This document shows positions 11,725-22,801 of a stretch of 64,000 nt of DNA, piece by piece; the stretch's first letter is position 1, and every line of letters begins with the position of its first letter. The notes under the pieces are model-generated. The model was not told where the DNA came from, searched no databases, and worked only from the letters and a program-made list of their open reading frames with translations. This stretch comes from Acorus gramineus (taxonomy: Eukaryota > Streptophyta > Magnoliopsida > Acorales > Acoraceae): NCBI GenBank assembly GCA_030737835.1, contig CM060857.1:10669030-10733029 (forward strand), read 5' to 3'. Made by a program: the position numbers and the translations under genes.

Positions 11725-12599
11725 CACCGATAGTCTCTCCTCCACTCCGTAGGTCGCTTGGCCACTCCCACATTCAGCACAGTCCGTCCCAAATCAGGAG
11801 GTGCCTACTGATGGGAGCCCTCTCACGGGACGACCTTTCTAACGCTGAGGCAGTCTCTACACGGATCCAACGAAGGGAACAGAACAGCCTATCCATACGC
11901 ATATGATCCACTCGGATCCGCCGACAACACATCTCAACAACTCTAATGTCTTGAATTCTTCAGAATTCCTCCAGGGCGCATAACCAAGATGCGGGGAACA
12001 TATATAATAATAAAGAGGTTATAATATTATTGGGAAAAGAAACCTTGGGAGGGCAGCATGAGGTCCCGATATAGGACATCCCGACAACCAAACAAGGAAC
12101 ACGGAGTACCCTAGCCCGGGTCTCAATGTTGACCTCGCAAGGCCCCTCCCTATAATATTATCTAAGGCATGCTAAAATATCATAAGATCGCATTTAATTT
12201 AAATAAATTAAACTAAATGGGAACATGCATCGGTCGGGGCTTTCCTAGCATGAAAACATGGTGACAGGATGCATGGCTCTTACACATATCCTAAGGGTGC
12301 AAGTCCCTAACATACAAGGTCTAGGGTGGCATGCATTCTACACATTAATCATGCTTGCATAGATTACATATTAACAAGTTAATATTAACCATGGTGCCCC
12401 AGGGGAGGACGGTATACGCCCAAGTGCATATAGCGCCTCCCTACTGGGTTGGATTGTCCCACTCACCAACAACCGGGTCGTCGCGCGACCGTCCGTCAAG
12501 ATCTGCAAAATAGGGTAATCAATTCGGTGAGTAAAATACACAATATATACCAAAAATGCTCTAAAAATACACAACACTCGGACAAGCGTACATACGGCC

Positions 12600-13270
12600 T
12601 GTACGCCCGCGAGTCCGAGCACCCCGACTCACTCCCGAATCCCCGGGCAACCATCCGCACGGCCACCCACCTCGGGCGCACAGCCGAGCCCCGGCCCGCG
12701 CGCCTAGACACACTGTTGAGCCCAGCCCGCACGCCCGGACACCCTGCCGAGCCCCCCGGGTGCACCGCGCGCTCACTGCGCCCCAGCGCGGCAACCTGCG
12801 CGCACACCCGCACGCCCTGCGCCCCAGCACCTCGCCCCGCGCGCACCACCCGCTCGCCTCATCGCGCGCGCACCCCGCGCGCACCACCAGCCTCTCTGCG
12901 CGCGCACAGCACGCATGCGCCTCCTACGCAGCACTCCGCGCGCAAGCCTCCGCACGGCGCCCAGCGCGCAGCACCCCCACTCGGCCCCGCGCGCGCAGCA
13001 CGCACTGCGTCTCTGCGCAGCGCTCCGCGCGCACGTCCTCGCACGGTGCCCAGCGCGCAGCACCCGCACACACCTGCTCCACCCGCCTGCACGCCCGTGC
13101 GCACGCCCGCGCGCACGCCCGCGCTGCTCTGCCTGCAAGCCCGACAGCGCCCAGCCCGTGCTGCCCTGTCTGCCTGCCAGTCTACCCGGGACAGCCTGCC
13201 ATCCTGCCCGAGCCACCCTACCACCCCTCACCGGCCACCAATGGCCACCAACGGCCACCCACCGCCACCA
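12600..13270. other. CpG-rich low-complexity block in the LTR
   Basis: Composition switches to dense GCGCGC/CGCACC repeats in an otherwise AT-rich neighbourhood. Long frames open on both strands (up to 357 codons at 12449-13522), all Ala/Arg/Pro/Thr/His-rich and mutually overlapping. That indicates absence of stop codons through composition rather than protein coding. Confidence 0.75.
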
Positions 13271-14100
13271 ACAGCCACCCATACTCAAAACCACCCTCCT
13301 AACATGCATCTAAGCAAGAAAAGGAAGGAAAGAAGGCTTACCCTAGGAGAGGAAAGGAAGGGAAGGGGACCGGGAGCTCTTCGTGCACCGAAACACCTCC
13401 ACAAGGACCACCACCACCAAGATCTCCTTCAGCCCTCAAGGTGGCTGAAATCAGAGGAGAAAAGAGGGTATGAGAGGGGGTCATACACGTGGGAACTCGA
13501 ATCCGAGACCACCGGAGGATAGATCGGGAGCTCACCTTTCCTTTCTCTTCTTAGAGTTTTTGGATCCAAGCCCTCTAGCTAGGTCAAAAGGTGGAAAAAG
13601 AGAGAGGGGGAGAGAGAAATTTAATTGGGGAAGATGATGAATAGTGGGGGAAAAGATATTTAGCTCACTTATAAGTCAACCCTCACTTAGATTAGGCTAA
13701 CTAGGTTTAATTAGGGTTTAAGAGAGGATTAGTGAGGTTTAAGTGAGCTTTGACTTGGGTCAACCCAACCACACAAAAAAACAAAAGGGGTTGACCAAGT
13801 CATGGGCCCACTTTGACCAAGTCAACTCTCCCAATGACTTCTCGCTCGGTCAAAACCCGGATACGCTCTGGAACTGTGAAATTCTGAAACGTTACCGAAA
13901 TTCGATAAAATTTTCGTGAGCGGCTTGGAATGGCACCAGGACACATAATATGCAGTTAGATTTTCAATCGGAGCCCTCAACCTCAGGGTGATAGCTAAAA
14001 GCCTGAAATTTTAGCGGTTCCGATCGAAAAACGAAAAAACTGAAAAACTGTCAGAATGGTCCAATGGTTACCAGAAGGTTAAAAGTGACACATATATAAC

Positions 14101-15192
14101 ACTTCTTTCATTAGAAAAGTTTTTACAACTCTTTTACTATCAAAAGATCCATATGCAAATGGAGGATGGGGATGATAGGAGTCACTCACATCCATGTGGG
14201 TGAGAATGCCATACATATCATGGATAGGGACCAATTTTGTTGTAGCTCCGGTTGACTAGCTTCTTACCAACTTGGCCCCCCCCCCTTTTTTATCTCTCTC
14301 TCTCTCTCTCTCTCTCTCCCACCCGTTAAAATCGTTTTAGGTTATCATCTATTTTGATTTATGATTGGAATAGATATGCCTAAAAGTTCCTAAAAAAAAA
14401 ACCTCTTCTACTATCTTTCTAGAATCTTCTATATCTCTACACATCCTTTAGTTTTTCTCTAGATTTGTTTTCTAGAAATATTTAAAGACCATATTCTAAA
14501 TTCTTTTCTCCCTTACTGGTATAAATAGGGGTCTTGTGCATCGTATGTAAAAGTAAGTGAAGAGCAAGTGAGAAGTGAGGCAAGTGAAGAGAAAGACTCT
14601 CAAGTGTAAGTGGAGTTCAAGTGTGTCATATGTTAGAATTATATCTTGATCCGGTGTATCACATCAGACAGTCATGATTAAACCAACTTAGGGTGGGCAC
14701 TTAATTGATACATATATTAATTAAGATTTAATCTTAGTTAATATTTCAAGTGAATCTCCTAAAATCAAGGAACAATATTTGTTGTTAGTTAGGAGATTAC
14801 TTGAGAAAAAAATTATTTATATCTATAAATATCATTTAGGGTTTCATGATAAAATTTAGCATGATACAATGTAGAGATCCAAGAGTGATGTTGAGAGGAT
14901 TCTAAGAGAGGGTAACTCCATGCGAGAATTTGTGAGTCTCTTAATGTATTTTGTATTTCAACTATTATAATAGATTCTTTGATTTCATCACGTGGATATA
15001 GGTCTAGACCGAGATATGTATATCTTGTGTTCTTCATGTGATGGTGTTCCGTTCTTGTGTCTGATCCCGGGTTTTGTTGATAATTTCCGTGAATTCGTTT
15101 CCCAACATCATATACATTTCTTCTGTGTGACTGTTTGCCATTGCTTTGAGATTTCTTCCTTGCACTGTGAGAATTTCTACTATTTATCGACA
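14101..15192 (+). mobile_element. Older LTR (copy B of the repeat, TATA box, LTR 3' end) with degenerate PBS
   Basis: The sequence starts with copy B of the direct repeat (14101-14382). It continues through a TATA box, TATAAATA at 14520-14527, then purine-rich GAAGTGAGGCAAGTGAAGAG. It is interrupted by a nested solo LTR (14631-15107), resumes at 15113 and ends ..ATCGACA near 15192. Directly after lies CAGTATCAGAG (15196-15206), close to the initiator-Met tRNA primer-binding consensus TGGTATCAGAGC. The internal region decays within about 100 bp and no pol is seen. The 5' border is not established. Lineage is not assigned. Confidence 0.5.
14631..15107 (+). mobile_element. Nested 477-bp solo LTR, perfect 5-bp target duplication
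   Basis: The ends are TGTTAG..CCCAACA, flanked by TCATA at 14626-14630 and 15108-15112. Its 3' two thirds match 34689-35110 in inverse orientation; shared phrases include CAAGTGAATCTCCTAAAA, GGTGTTCCGTTCTTGTGT (with one change) and the CCCAACA end. The GGATATAGGTCTAGACCGA and GTGATGGTGTTCCGTTC phrases resemble plant Copia LTRs. No internal domain or second LTR is attached, so it is a recombination-derived solo LTR inserted into the older LTR. Confidence 0.88.
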
Positions 15193-15870
15193 ATTCAGTA
15201 TCAGAGTGATCGGAGTGCCAACATTGTAGTGAAATCCACGGACCGGTTGACATAAAAATCTGGTTGTAAAAATAGTCGCTTTAGTAGTCTGCATTGTATG
15301 ATGTATTATTTGAATTGCAATTGTGAATATTTGTATGTTATTTTATTTAGAGGAGTATATAGCTATGTCACATTTTGAGGGAAAAAAAGAGTATAGAAGA
15401 TGGGAGAGGATACCCCAAAAGAATCTCCCATAAAAATAGCACACTATCCATTCACATGATGTGAGGTATATATACCTATGTGAACAATGACAACAGTATT
15501 CAGTTTTATACTCTTGTATGTAGTTCAGAAATGGTCCATCAATGATCATATTGTACTATCACAGTGTATGGAAAAAAATATATTAACATATATTTTACTT
15601 TTAATTTATAACTATATGTATTTCAGTGGACGAGTGCATTTTTTTAATAAAAGAAAAAATAATAAGCGTTGCAAATGAAATTAGACAGAGGTATAGATAT
15701 ATCATATTCCTAATGATAAAGCGGTGGGAGACCTCTGATTTGCAATATAATCACAAGCCAATCGAATGCTGATGCAATGAAACTATGGTTCTCAAATTTA
15801 AATATACGTTGTCTTTCTCGTGCCACTGAACACGTATTTGACCTGCTCCTGTTATTTCTTTTGGTGCAAG
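15193..15870. other. Decayed LTR-element leader and AT-rich spacer
   Basis: After the degenerate primer-binding site the first about 100 bp look like a retroelement leader. The rest is AT-rich without a coherent frame or recognised repeat. Confidence 0.5.
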
Positions 15871-15884
15871 AATCCCCACCGTGG

Positions 15885-16185
15885 GTGTCCCCAGTGGCTT
15901 TGCCACGTTGGTAGGGACACCCGCATTCCATGGAAATTATCCGAGTTCAACCCTTGCTTCTAACAGAGTGATAGCACAATTTTCAAGCCCTGTTGGGCTA
16001 GCTTCTCATGGGCTTTGGCCCAGGTTATTGTCCATGTCATGTTGGACTAGTTTTTTATAGGCTTTGAATAACTAGTTGTTATAGGATTCATGTTGACCTG
16101 TCAGTTCTGTGTTTGCTCTATCCAGGCCTATGTACCAGAGAAAAAAAAATAAAATAAAATAAAATAAAATAATAATAATAATAAT
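15885..16185 (+). mobile_element. SINE-like retroposon, 14-bp target duplication
   Basis: The body is about 300 bp: GTGTCCCCAGTGGCTTTGCC at its start, a box-B-like GAGTTCAACCC at about 15952-15962, and a tail of (AAAAT)n followed by (AAT)n at 16140-16185. It is bracketed by AATCCCCACCGTGG (15871-15884) and AATCCCCACCATGG (16186-16199), a 14-bp duplication with one difference. Length, internal pol III-like promoter pieces, A-rich 3' tail and long target duplication fit a tRNA-derived SINE. Box A is weak, and the exact tail end is ambiguous within the AAT repeats. Confidence 0.75.
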
Positions 16186-16452
16186 AATCCCCACCATGGA
16201 CAGACTTGTTAGTGTTACAAAGTGTTTAATCCGACGTGGACATGATGCTCTTGTGCTCAAGGCTGGCTCTAATTAACCCCAAGACATTGTCACATAGTGT
16301 TCCGTACTTTGAATTAGATACGGTGGACGAATGTATTTCTATTCATCAAATCCAAAAAAAAAAATTTACATGAATACAAACATTGTACATGTATGTATCT
16401 ATATATACATACATGTGTGTATATGTCTGACATAGTACATATATGTAATGTA

Positions 16453-17620
16453 CAGAGGCGGAGCTAAGAATTAGAATAATAGGGGGCCTAATGAACAAGA
16501 GACTGAGAAAGATAAAAAAAATTAAATAGTTATAGATACATGATAAGTTAAGACAAATTAAGACAATTGAATAATGACCGAGTCCTTGAAGTAATGATGA
16601 TTTAGATCAAAAGTTGTTTTCGTACTTCTTTTCCTATATTTAGTGATCTGTAATAATTTATTGAAGATCTATGAAAAAATATTGAAATATCATTATTCCT
16701 ATCACATCGTATAGAACACAAAATGAAACTTCAAAAATTGATAAAATAAATGCGAAAAATAACATTGATCACAAAAACATAGGAATATATCCTTTAAGCT
16801 TATATTATATTATGGAAAGATAATTTAAAACCTCACTTCAAAATATCTGAGAAACTCAATACAAAAATGATTAAAAATTAAAATAAATAAATAAAAAATC
16901 ACTAAAATATCAAAATGAGTGATTTTTTAACCCCACAGAACCATATACTAATAATTCTATGAAAACAGAACTTTTCACAATTGTTTTTAAAAATATGACC
17001 TGCGACTCCATTTCTCAATAGACACTAATACACTCAATATTTTGTAACCCAATTTACATTTTTCATGTCTAATGTAATATATAAAATCGATTAACGCAAT
17101 GCATGTTACACTATTATAGAAAATACAAATAAAATATATACATTTATTTCATATGATTATGTACTTCATTTCTATAAAAGATGAATATACTTTATTATAT
17201 ATTTATATAGGCATATACTAAAAAATAATTAAATGTATGCATGCTAACCGGATGCAAATGGGGCCGCAGGTAACATTTTTTGAATTTTAAATACACTCAT
17301 TCAATCATGGTTTTTAAATATATGGCCCCAGAAGGGTTGAAATTGTGCATGAACGCCCTTTTGAAAAATATTCTTGTAATACTTAAAAAATTATATTGTG
17401 TAAAATACCTCTCAAAAAGGCATTCATGCAAAATTTAAATTTTTTTGTTGGTGGAAATAGAATTTCAAAAAGGATATACTAACAATAATATTTTTTTGAG
17501 GGGTCCTTATGCAAAAAAACACATTTCAATTATTCACACCCATTATTCTTTCATTACAAACCCCATTATTCTTTCATTACAAACCATGGCCTTGCGGGCC
17601 GGGCTTTGGCTCCGCCCGTG
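16453..17620. mobile_element. Non-autonomous hAT-like element, 1.17 kb
   Basis: The left end is CAGAGGCGGAGCTAA; the right end, reverse-complemented, is CACGGGCGGAGCCAA, matching at 12 of 15 positions. CAGGGGCGGAGC-type starts are frequent in plant hAT elements. The flanking octamers GTAATGTA and TCTATGTA share their last five bases, a degraded 8-bp duplication at best. The interior is AT-rich without transposase and contains a 24-bp tandem duplication (17539-17586, CCATTATTCTTTCATTACAA). Confidence 0.45.
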
Positions 17621-18677
17621 TCTATGTATACAAATATGTGTGTGTACAGTATTCCAGGCCAGTTCTGTTGATACTCTTATCATTTAATTCTATGATTGCA
17701 ATGTTGATCAGATAATTAAAAATAGTATTACAAACACCTGCTGGTTCCAACTATGACAGGAGACACGATAATGCGAGGCTTCTTATTGTATTCAAGATTT
17801 CGTTTGGAAATAGTTACAATGGCAAAAGCCACTTCTGTATCCTTCGGCACACAATATCTGACACAAGCTCTTCAATTCAGGTTCAGTGAGCCTTAAAAGG
17901 ACCATATATTATATATATATGGTCAAGGCCATAACGTGCTTTACAATGTCCTTTTTTTCCCTTCACATTCTGGAGTGTTAGATGTATATCTAAACTTCTC
18001 TCCCTCTCTCTCTCTCTCTCTCTTACTCACACACAGAGTTGATCTTCTTACACCTGCATTGAAATGGAAAGAGCACCCCACATGTGCAGTCACTTTCATG
18101 AAAGGTAGCATTTCAAACTAACACAGTTGGTTCGATTCACTGGTTGCCACTCTTTTGACCTCCAGGATGTCTTGTACGATCAATGACTTGTTCTTTATAA
18201 ATAATGGGAAAAAAAAAAAAAGAACTCGTGTTGCATCCACTTATGATCCCCGTGACATTATATGAACCACGTAATTAAATCGACGTTACACGTCTTCATA
18301 CACTGTATCCTTCTCCGTGAATTGGTTGAATGACACTTTCTTTTTGCGTCAACCACTTCTACTTTATTTTAAAACCCCTGTGGTCTTTTTTTATAGGAAA
18401 AAAAAAAAAATGGATACGTCAGTTTTTAATTTTTAATGTGACAGGAGGATAGATAATAAACTTGATAAATGTCTTGCATTCCATAATAATAATATAAAAA
18501 ATTATTTTAAGTTCTTATAAATTATGTTATTTAATAATCAGTTCTTCTTTTTTTTTTTAATATTTTTTTTAAGACCTCAACTACACGTGTCTATTTCATT
18601 GTATATAAATTGTTTGGTGAAATATCCAAAATAAAATTGCATTTGCATTGTTAGGTGTTCAATGAACATTTCAGTGT
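17621..18677. other. Intergenic AT-rich DNA with (TC)n
   Basis: No gene is recognised. A (TC)n microsatellite lies at 18003-18023. Short frames are chance. Confidence 0.6.
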
Positions 18678-18892
18678 TGTAATACCGCACAACAAGAGAT
18701 TGTCCCCTTTGCTCCTAAATGGACTCACGGCTTTAAAATACATCTTTGTGTGTAAGAGTTGTACTTACATATAAGCACAGACTATCCCTTTTCATTATGT
18801 GATCTAAGACTAAATAACTCATCGTCATTCTCACTTAATTCATGGGCCTCTTGGAACTGTTTGGGTCACCCCTCAATGAGCCGGGTGTCACA
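18678..18892 (+). mobile_element. Short solo LTR (215 bp), family S, copy 1
   Basis: Ends TGTAATACC..GGTGTCACA, with an exact AGTGT duplication at 18673-18677 and 18893-18897. The body shares with 22606-22801 the order: AACA-AGA-ATTGTC, ACGGYTTAAAA, GTAAGAGTTGT, CAY-TAATYCATG, CTTTTGRRA-type phrase, and a GYGTCACA end. The size and TG..CA termini suggest a TRIM-type or other very short LTR retrotransposon. Confidence 0.82.
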
Positions 18893-20587
18893 AGTGTTAT
18901 TCAACACTACATATGCTTCTCATTTAAAAAAAAAAATACTTATGCTTATCCAATCTGAAATTACATTCTCTTATAGTCTTAGCTGTCTAAGTATGATTGA
19001 TTATATAACATAATGGAAGTTGAAAATATGATGAATAAGAAAATCGACATCTTTGTTATAAAAATGTTGAAAATAGTTTTATTTGAAGTTTCTTTCATTT
19101 AGAAAATGAGTAATTTAAGAATTTTAACCATCCATTAGCATCAAATAGACAGACGTTTTCCACGGGGACTAATAATGAAAAATTTGTTTGATATTGGAGA
19201 CTTAAAATATAATATGAAAAAAAAGGGCGAGGATGATCAATCACTAAATAACATACTTTATAAATACTCAAAAATAAAAATATCAAAAGGTAGTTTAGAA
19301 ATTTCAATAATTTGTCAGTGCAAACAGGCGAATGTTCTGACAGAGAGACTAATAACGAAATAGCATTTGAAGTTAGGGGTTTAAAAAAAAAAATGAAGAA
19401 AAGATGCTTCAATTATTAAATAACATAGTTTTTATGGACTTAAAAATAAAATTCTATAAAAAAAGTTTATACATGAAAGCACGTTGGAAAATATTTTAAA
19501 CTGATCCATGAGAATTCAAGGAGAATATATATATATTTTTTACTTGGATTATTTTTTTTTTTTTTTTTTTTAAAAAAAGGGACGATATGATTGAAAAAGA
19601 CAGAAATTTTTTAATATATATTCTGACTAATTGATAGAGTGAATCAATGACTCCACTCTTACATGCTTGAATCTGAATGTAGACAAAGTCCTAAAGTTTG
19701 AACCCTAGAAAACCCCCCTGCATCAGCAGATAAGAACAATAGACCTTAATCGTGCTGGATGATCTGGTGGTGCTCCTCCCTTGATCAAGACTAACTAAAA
19801 GGAAGACTAATTAAAATAAGTGAGAGCAAATGAAATAAAGAGGAAGTGATGGTCATGACTCATGATGCAATGCATGTGGAAGGCCTAATCCAATGCTTTG
19901 ACCAATTTTTCCTAATTATGGTGATGTTGATGCCACTACTTCTCCTTTATGGTTGACTTCGGAGGAAGTTGTTGGAAAAACCTTAGCCCATTCATTAATC
20001 ATATAGATATTGGGGTTTAGTATTAAAACATTTGAATAATCAAATAAAACTTATCCTGATAAGCTTGCAGGGTGGAATCTCGTTCTCCACATAGTACGTT
20101 CACCAATCCATACAAAAAATAATGAGTTGAATTGTAGATACCAAAATGAATATTTTTATATGATTTTAATTTGTTTGCATCATGTTTAGGTTAGTTCCAC
20201 TATGGTGGGTGGCCATGATGACGACAATGATGACAAAGGCGGTGACGGATAGAGGAGGCGGTGGTGTATCGACATGTGTTGGATAGCACCGACTTCCTCC
20301 CCCACCACCACCGTTTTGTGTATTGGACTTTGGCTTTTTTTTCTTAGCCAGATTTGTTTTGATGTTGAAGGCCTTCCTCCCTCTTCTCACTTGGGAAAAC
20401 TATATGGTTGATATTGTGTAGTGGTGTGTGCAACATAGTTAAATTTTGATAACAAAAATTTTAACAAAAAAATTAATCCTAATCAGTAACGTTTTTAACA
20501 CCCCACAAAAATGGCATCCTTTCTATTATTGACTCAAATTGTGTGATTAAAAAATTGATCATGTTTTGAATTACAAGTTTGGCCAAA
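18893..20587. other. Intergenic AT-rich DNA, nothing recognised
   Basis: Contains homopolymer tracts (A/T about 19551-19577) and a Gly/Pro-coding-looking patch at 20215-20320 with no domain. No gene or bounded mobile element can be supported. Confidence 0.6.
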
Positions 20588-20592
20588 CTTTT

Positions 20593-21117
20593 AAAATGGG
20601 TCCTTATCGATGAACTTTTAAAATATGCACATGACTTATTTAGTCAATCTCTTCATAATATTTTTTATGTGGAAATATTGTTGAAAAAGAAGAAGAAAAC
20701 ACGTGTTTTCTAATATTTATATTTCAATATCATATAGTAGAATATTTGTTTCCCATCTAATAAATTAAGATATACATGTTTTGATAGAATATTTTGATTT
20801 ATATAAAAAATTAAATTATTTTTAACTATTAAAAGAATTATTTTAGATTAAATTTTAAAATGGGTCCTCATTTATAAACTTTTAAAATATGCACGTGACT
20901 TATTTAGTCCAACTCTTTCAAAAAAAAATTTTATGTGGAAATATTGTGTTAAAAAAAAAATTCGTGTCTTCTAATATTTAAATATAAATATCATATAGTA
21001 GAATATTTTTTCACATTTTATAAATTAAGATATACATGTTTTGATTGAATATTTTGATTTATATAAAAAATTAAATTACTTTTAACTAAGAAATGAAATA
21101 TTTAAGATTAATTTTCA
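20593..21117. repeat. 264-bp tandem duplication upstream of the ERF gene
   Basis: Two units start AAAATGGGTCCT (20593 and 20857) and share GCAC[A/G]TGACTTATTTAGTC, TTATGTGGAAATATTG, CATATAGTAGAATATT and AAATTAAGATATACATGTTTTG. The first has CACGTG at 20700-20705 inside a 14-bp palindrome; the second has CACGTG at 20892-20897. The array ends about 690 bp before the ERF start codon. Confidence 0.85.
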
Positions 21118-21479
21118 AAATCCATGGTAATAGATGACTTATCAAAACCAAAAAAATAAAATAATTTTAAGATAGATTTTTACTCAATTTGAAAGAAACA
21201 TGAAAAGAAGTAGCGAAATTTGAGTCAACAAAAAAGTAAATTAAAAAATTATTTTTCTCTTGATAAATTTTGTTGGTATTTATGTATGTAATAGAAAATG
21301 ATAAAAAAGTTTCTATCATTTTTTTTTAAAATTTTCTCATATGCAAAGAAAATTTTTTTACTCATCTTTTTTAATAAAACAAAATATAGGATAGAGGATG
21401 GAACAATCAAATTTTTCTTCTTCCATTTTTTTTTCACATTTTTCATGTCAAATATTCCCGGAATGCCCTCGTAATAGGA

Positions 21480-21805
21480 CATCTCAACCATCACTATCCG
21501 AGCGAAAAAGCCATCACGTGTCACATACGGCCCCGACGACTCATTCAACTGACACGCGTTCACCTTCCATTGGCTCAACAAAGACTGAAGTGAAAGCCAA
21601 GCAAAACCCAACCACAAACAACAACAGCAGCAGCAGCTCTTCACACACACACACGACTCACTGACCACACAAATCGATACAAAGATCTTTCAAACGCCGA
21701 GACAAAAATCGCAGCAAGTGCGCGTGGGACCCAAATCTTTTCCTGCGTTTATATGCCTCTTCAAAAACCCAAACCCCCCTCTGTTTTTTATCAATCCAAC
21801 CCGCA
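21480..21805 (+). promoter_or_regulatory. Putative ERF promoter and 5' leader
   Basis: Base composition rises towards the gene. A G-box CACGTG is at 21515-21520. TTTATATG at 21748-21755 may act as a TATA box, which would give a leader shorter than about 30 bases. A longer leader starting near the CA-rich 21640-21660 stretch is equally possible. Assignment is by motif and position only. Confidence 0.35.
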
Positions 21806-22602
21806 ATGGACCCTCGGAAGCCCGTTTTCGAAGAGGCTTCCGCTTCATCGAGACCTCTCAAGAAGTCCAGAAGCCCCAGTCGGCTCTTCCCTTTCAGTCT
21901 CCACCACCAACCGCAGCAGCAGCAGCAAATGATATCGTTCGCGCCGACGAACCTCAGCCCGCGCGAGCAGGCGATGATGACGTGCGGGTTTGGGTTCCGG
22001 CCGCCAGCGACGAAGCTTTACAGGTGATGATGCAGATTAAAGAGGGTTGTTTTGAATTATTTTTAAGCCTATAAATATGCCTCATTAGAATTGTAAAAGT
22101 AATTAAAACAGCCGTCTTTAATTTGATTTGCATTAACAGGGGAGTGAGGCAGAGGCACTGGGGGAAGTGGGTGGCGGAGATACGCCTCCCGAGGAACCGG
22201 ACACGGCTCTGGCTCGGGACGTTCGACACGGCGGAGGAGGCCGCGCTCGCCTACGACCGCGAGGCGTTCAGGCTCCGCGGCGAGAACGCGCGCCTCAACT
22301 TCCCCGAACTCTTCCTCGGTAAGCCCTCCGCGCCGCCCGACGACGCGTCGAGCGCGCGAGAACCTCCCGAGCCCGTTGAAGAAAAGCCGGAGCCGCGTCA
22401 GGAGCCCCCTCCGCCGATGGAGGAGGAGAACGTCGTGATGGGTTCGTCGGAGGTGGTTTGGGGGGACGTGGGGGAGGCTTGGTTCAATGCGTGGGGTCCC
22501 GGGAGCTCCGTGTGGGATGATTTCGACGGCGCGAATAGCATTCTGCGGTCGGAGCTTGAGGCGGAGCGTTCCAGGTCGGAGTCGGATTGCATGGACTTGT
22601 AG
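21806..22602 (+). CDS. AP2/ERF transcription factor, DREB A-6 / ERF group I type
   Basis: The two exons are 21806-22023 and 22140-22602, joined through an AG|G Arg codon with GT/AG borders; the product is 226 residues. Residues 1-70 are basic, with a QQQQQ run and [13 protein letters not shown] single AP2 domain spans about 71-130: [37 protein letters not shown] and [14 protein letters not shown]. Residues 135-180 are Pro/Glu-rich, and the tail contains acidic and Trp-rich patches typical of activation domains. The [19 protein letters not shown] signature is that of the RAP2.4/ERF053-062 group, nuclear regulators of drought, wounding and regeneration genes that bind DRE/GCC elements. The specific target here is unknown. 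The first ATG in frame fits the family. An intron inside the AP2 domain start is notable. Directly behind the stop codon lies a short solo LTR. Confidence 0.92.
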
Positions 22603-22605
22603 GGG

Positions 22606-22801
22606 TGTAAGGCCCAAACGTACAACACAAGATATTGTCTGGTTTGTCCGTAGGCGCACGGTTTAAAATGAGTATTGGTACGTAAGAGTTGTGAAACACC
22701 TACTGTCTCCTCCCATCAGGCGATGTAGGATTAAATACCTCATTCACCACCTTCACCTAATCCATGAGTCTTTTGAGATTCTTGATAGGCCAAGCGTCAC
22801 A
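22606..22801 (+). mobile_element. Short solo LTR (196 bp), family S, copy 2, at the ERF stop codon
   Basis: Begins TGTAAGGCCC and ends GCGTCACA. TAGGG lies at 22600-22604, one base before the element, and again at 22802-22806 directly after it, giving a 5-bp duplication with one extra G at the left junction. The left TAGGG includes the ERF stop codon TAG (22600-22602). The body is related to the copy at 18678-18892. It therefore makes up the beginning of the present ERF 3' untranslated region. Confidence 0.78.

Larger units (their letters stand above)
11005..14090 (-). mobile_element. 3.1-kb solo LTR, Ty3/Gypsy Tekay/Del-like
   Basis: The element begins TGTCACGCCCTAGGGCGG and ends GTGACA, giving TG..CA termini with a 6-bp inverted repeat as in long Gypsy LTRs. 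The phrase GGTGAGCCACACGCTCAGTG near 11424, read on the other strand, resembles the leader region of Tekay/Del LTRs, so orientation is probably minus; this assignment is from memory of the family. It contains a 104-bp tandem duplication (11517-11724) and an extremely CpG-rich block (12600-13270). No gag-pol sequence accompanies it. The flanking pentamers (AGATA, CATAT) do not match, and the element lies between two 280-bp direct repeats, so the junction is not a simple insertion. The 357-codon frame inside is compositional noise. Confidence 0.65.

Noticed and set aside
12449..13522. 357-codon open frame and several overlapping frames on both strands
   Set aside because: They lie in a low-complexity CpG-rich block inside an LTR. 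The proteins are Ala/Pro/Arg/Thr/His-rich without domains and overlap each other on both strands.
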